A stretch of DNA of 64,000 bases from Bacillus sp. DNRA2 (GTDB lineage Bacteria > Bacillota > Bacilli > Bacillales > Cytobacillaceae), in assembly GCF_012843265.1 (NCBI RefSeq), contig NZ_JABAIT010000011.1:62001-126000 (forward strand), in the 5' to 3' direction. Shown in pieces: positions 62,589-64,000 of this stretch (positions are counted from its first letter, which is position 1; every line of letters begins with the position of its first letter). A model generated the notes under the pieces. It made no database searches, had not been told where the DNA came from, and was given only the letters and a program-made list of their open reading frames with translations. The position numbers and the translations under genes were made by a program.

Positions 62589-64000
62589 ATGACAAATCAT
62601 ATTACTTCAAAAGAGGCGCACAAGCAAACAATTAAACGGAAAAGCTTCAAATCACTCTCGGCCGATTTACAAAATAATATCGATAGTTTACAAGGCCTAT
62701 TCGAAGCATGTGATGATTTGAATGTTCATTATATAAAAATAAAAAGCTATCCGGGTTGCCTGATTTATTTTAATGAAATGGTCAATCGTGATGCGATGCA
62801 ACAAATTGAAACTGGTCTGACCAATATTACAGAGGCTATATCAAGCAAAGATGACATCTCTCCATACATTAACCAACAATTTGCATATAGCTATTTAATG
62901 AACGTTTCCTCATTTGAAAGCATAGCTGAACACATCCTTGAGGGAAATACCATTCTAATGGTAAACAACCTAGAAACCGCCTTTGTTTTTAAGACGAGTG
63001 AGGTTGTTGGAAGACAGATAAGTATCCCTGAAAAAGAACAAACCATTAGAGGTCCTCAAGAGGGCTTTGTCGAGGACCTTCATAAAAATGTGCTGTTAAT
63101 TCGGAAAAAACTGAAAACCACTGCTCTTAAAATTGACCAACTCACCATCGGAAAACAAGTGAAAACAAAGATTAGTGTAATGTACATCAAAGGTAAAGCC
63201 AAAGCTGAAGTTGTCGCAGAAGTTCACCAGCGCCTAGCCCAAATTGAAACAGACGGTATTCTCGACAGTCATTTTGTGGAATCAAAGATTAAAGACGAAC
63301 CTTGGTCGCCTCTACCGACTGTTTTTAGCACAGAACGACCAGATCGTATTTGCGGGAGCCTTATCGATGGCAAGGTTGCCATCCTTGTTGATGGTTCTCC
63401 TTACGTACTTACAGTTCCAGCTTTATTTGTTGAATTTCTTCATTCGGGTGAAGATTATTATGACGGGGCATTAGCTGCGACAATTATTCGTTGGGTTCGT
63501 TTTCTCGGCTTGTTTGTCACGCTTATATTACCCGCATTTTATATAGCCCTGATTACCTTCCATCAAGATTTATTACAAAATCCGTTTCTCATCCGAATTG
63601 CCGCAAATAGGGAGGCATTACCCTATCCTGCCTTAATCGAGGCAATTTTTATGTATTTAACTTATGAATTACTGCGGGAAGCAGGTTTAAGAATGCCCAA
63701 ACCATTTGGCGGTTCCATTGTTACGATTTTAGGACTAGTTCTCATCGGTCAAGCGGCTGTTCATGCTGGTATTGTCGGACCAATCATGGCTATTGTCGTA
63801 TCGGTTACTGCACTTACTTCATTTATTTTACCTAATTATGCATTTCATCAAATTATCCGCTTCTCTGGTTTACCTTTACTCATTTTAGCTGGATTTTTTG
63901 GATTTATGGGGATAATCGTTGGACTCATGTTTGGATTAACTTATTTAATTAGCATCCGCTCGTTTGGAACTCCTTATTTCTTTCCTGTATCGCCAGCGAG
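62589..64000 (+). CDS. GerA-family spore germination receptor A subunit (partial at right edge)
   Basis: 471 codons are in the window and the frame is open at the edge. The N-terminal soluble domain contains DLNVHYIKIKSYPGCLIYFNEMVNRDAMQ and EGNTILMVNNLETAFVFKTSEVVGRQI, then PEKEQTIRGPQEGFVEDLHKNVLLIRKKL, the GerA hallmark. Membrane segments start near residue 300 (VRFLGLFVTLILPAFYIALITFHQ..., EALPYPALIEAIFMYLTYELLREAGLRMPKPFG). It lies in the spore inner membrane and senses nutrients. AGGAGGTG precedes ATG. B and C subunit genes are expected downstream. Confidence 0.95.
   Translation, partial: MTNHITSKEAHKQTIKRKSFKSLSADLQNNIDSLQGLFEACDDLNVHYIKIKSYPGCLIYFNEMVNRDAMQQIETGLTNITEAISSKDDISPYINQQFAYSYLMNVSSFESIAEHILEGNTILMVNNLETAFVFKTSEVVGRQISIPEKEQTIRGPQEGFVEDLHKNVLLIRKKLKTTALKIDQLTIGKQVKTKISVMYIKGKAKAEVVAEVHQRLAQIETDGILDSHFVESKIKDEPWSPLPTVFSTERPDRICGSLIDGKVAILVDGSPYVLTVPALFVEFLHSGEDYYDGALAATIIRWVRFLGLFVTLILPAFYIALITFHQDLLQNPFLIRIAANREALPYPALIEAIFMYLTYELLREAGLRMPKPFGGSIVTILGLVLIGQAAVHAGIVGPIMAIVVSVTALTSFILPNYAFHQIIRFSGLPLLILAGFFGFMGIIVGLMFGLTYLISIRSFGTPYFFPVSPA

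Noticed and set aside
1-64000. CRISPR array, prophage, tRNA or rRNA genes
   Set aside because: No regularly spaced repeats, phage structural genes, cloverleaf sequences or rRNA-like conserved blocks were recognised on either strand.

Overview
The window reads as chromosomal DNA of a spore-forming Bacillaceae species (Bacillus sensu lato). The support is moderate to low G+C, AGGAGG-type ribosome binding sites, AddAB rather than RecBCD, a GerA-type germination receptor, a CotF-like coat protein, ComK, and gene order that resembles the yhfN-yhzC-comK-yhjD-yhjE-sipV...addB-addA stretch of Bacillus subtilis. I see no rRNA, tRNA, phage, CRISPR array or intact insertion sequence.

Layout. 1-7.0 kb: addB-addA, with addA cut by the left edge. 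7.2-10.5 kb: a three-gene operon (core-2/I-branching-type glycosyltransferase, PLP decarboxylase, ATP-grasp ligase). 10.5-25.2 kb: a large exopolysaccharide operon on the minus strand. It starts with a SinR-like regulator, a Wzz/EpsA-like chain-length protein and an EpsB-like kinase. A structured RNA follows that I read as an EAR (epsC-type) antitermination element. Then come two GT4 and three GT2 glycosyltransferases, Wzy polymerase, flippase, initiating sugar transferase, a NodB-type deacetylase with leucine-rich repeats, a beta-helix protein and an O-acyltransferase. 25.3-28.7 kb: the transglutaminase / alpha-E / circularly permuted ATP-grasp triad. 29-36.6 kb: truncated haemoglobin, acyl-CoA ligase, and an alanine locus (alr, ald, PucR-type regulator, APC permease). 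37-44.4 kb: a Liv-type ABC importer in one run with a KAS III-like enzyme, an alpha/beta hydrolase and an SDR. 44.5-48.5 kb: CotF-like coat protein and a very large MalT/BTAD regulator. 48.6-53.8 kb: signal peptidase, TVP38-family protein, LCP ligase, YhjD-like protein, comK, IDEAL protein, M48 protease. 53.9-64 kb: azlCD, T-box-controlled brnQ, K+ transporter, AlkD-like repair protein, secreted propeller protein, RlmA-like methyltransferase, an MDR oxidoreductase and the start of a gerA-type gene.

The strongest non-coding signal concerns the polysaccharide region. Sixteen-base operators of the form GTTCT-N6-AGAAC, matching the SinR half-site GTTCTYT, occur at two promoters only. At the promoter of the glycosyltransferase-decarboxylase-ATP-grasp operon the operator fills exactly the 17-bp spacer between TTGACT and TATAAT. 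At the eps promoter a perfect palindrome lies just after the predicted start site. This ties the small operon of unknown function to biofilm matrix control. Inside the eps operon, the RNA element after the kinase gene and a clear internal terminator before the sugar-transferase gene fit EAR-mediated processive antitermination.

Other points: an isoleucine-type T-box before brnQ; two 43-bp palindromes with compensatory differences that each absorb a stop codon; a 131-bp Bacillaceae-type intergenic repeat plus a fragment of a second copy; a ComK lacking the usual C-terminal tail; and a tyrosine kinase lacking its tyrosine cluster.
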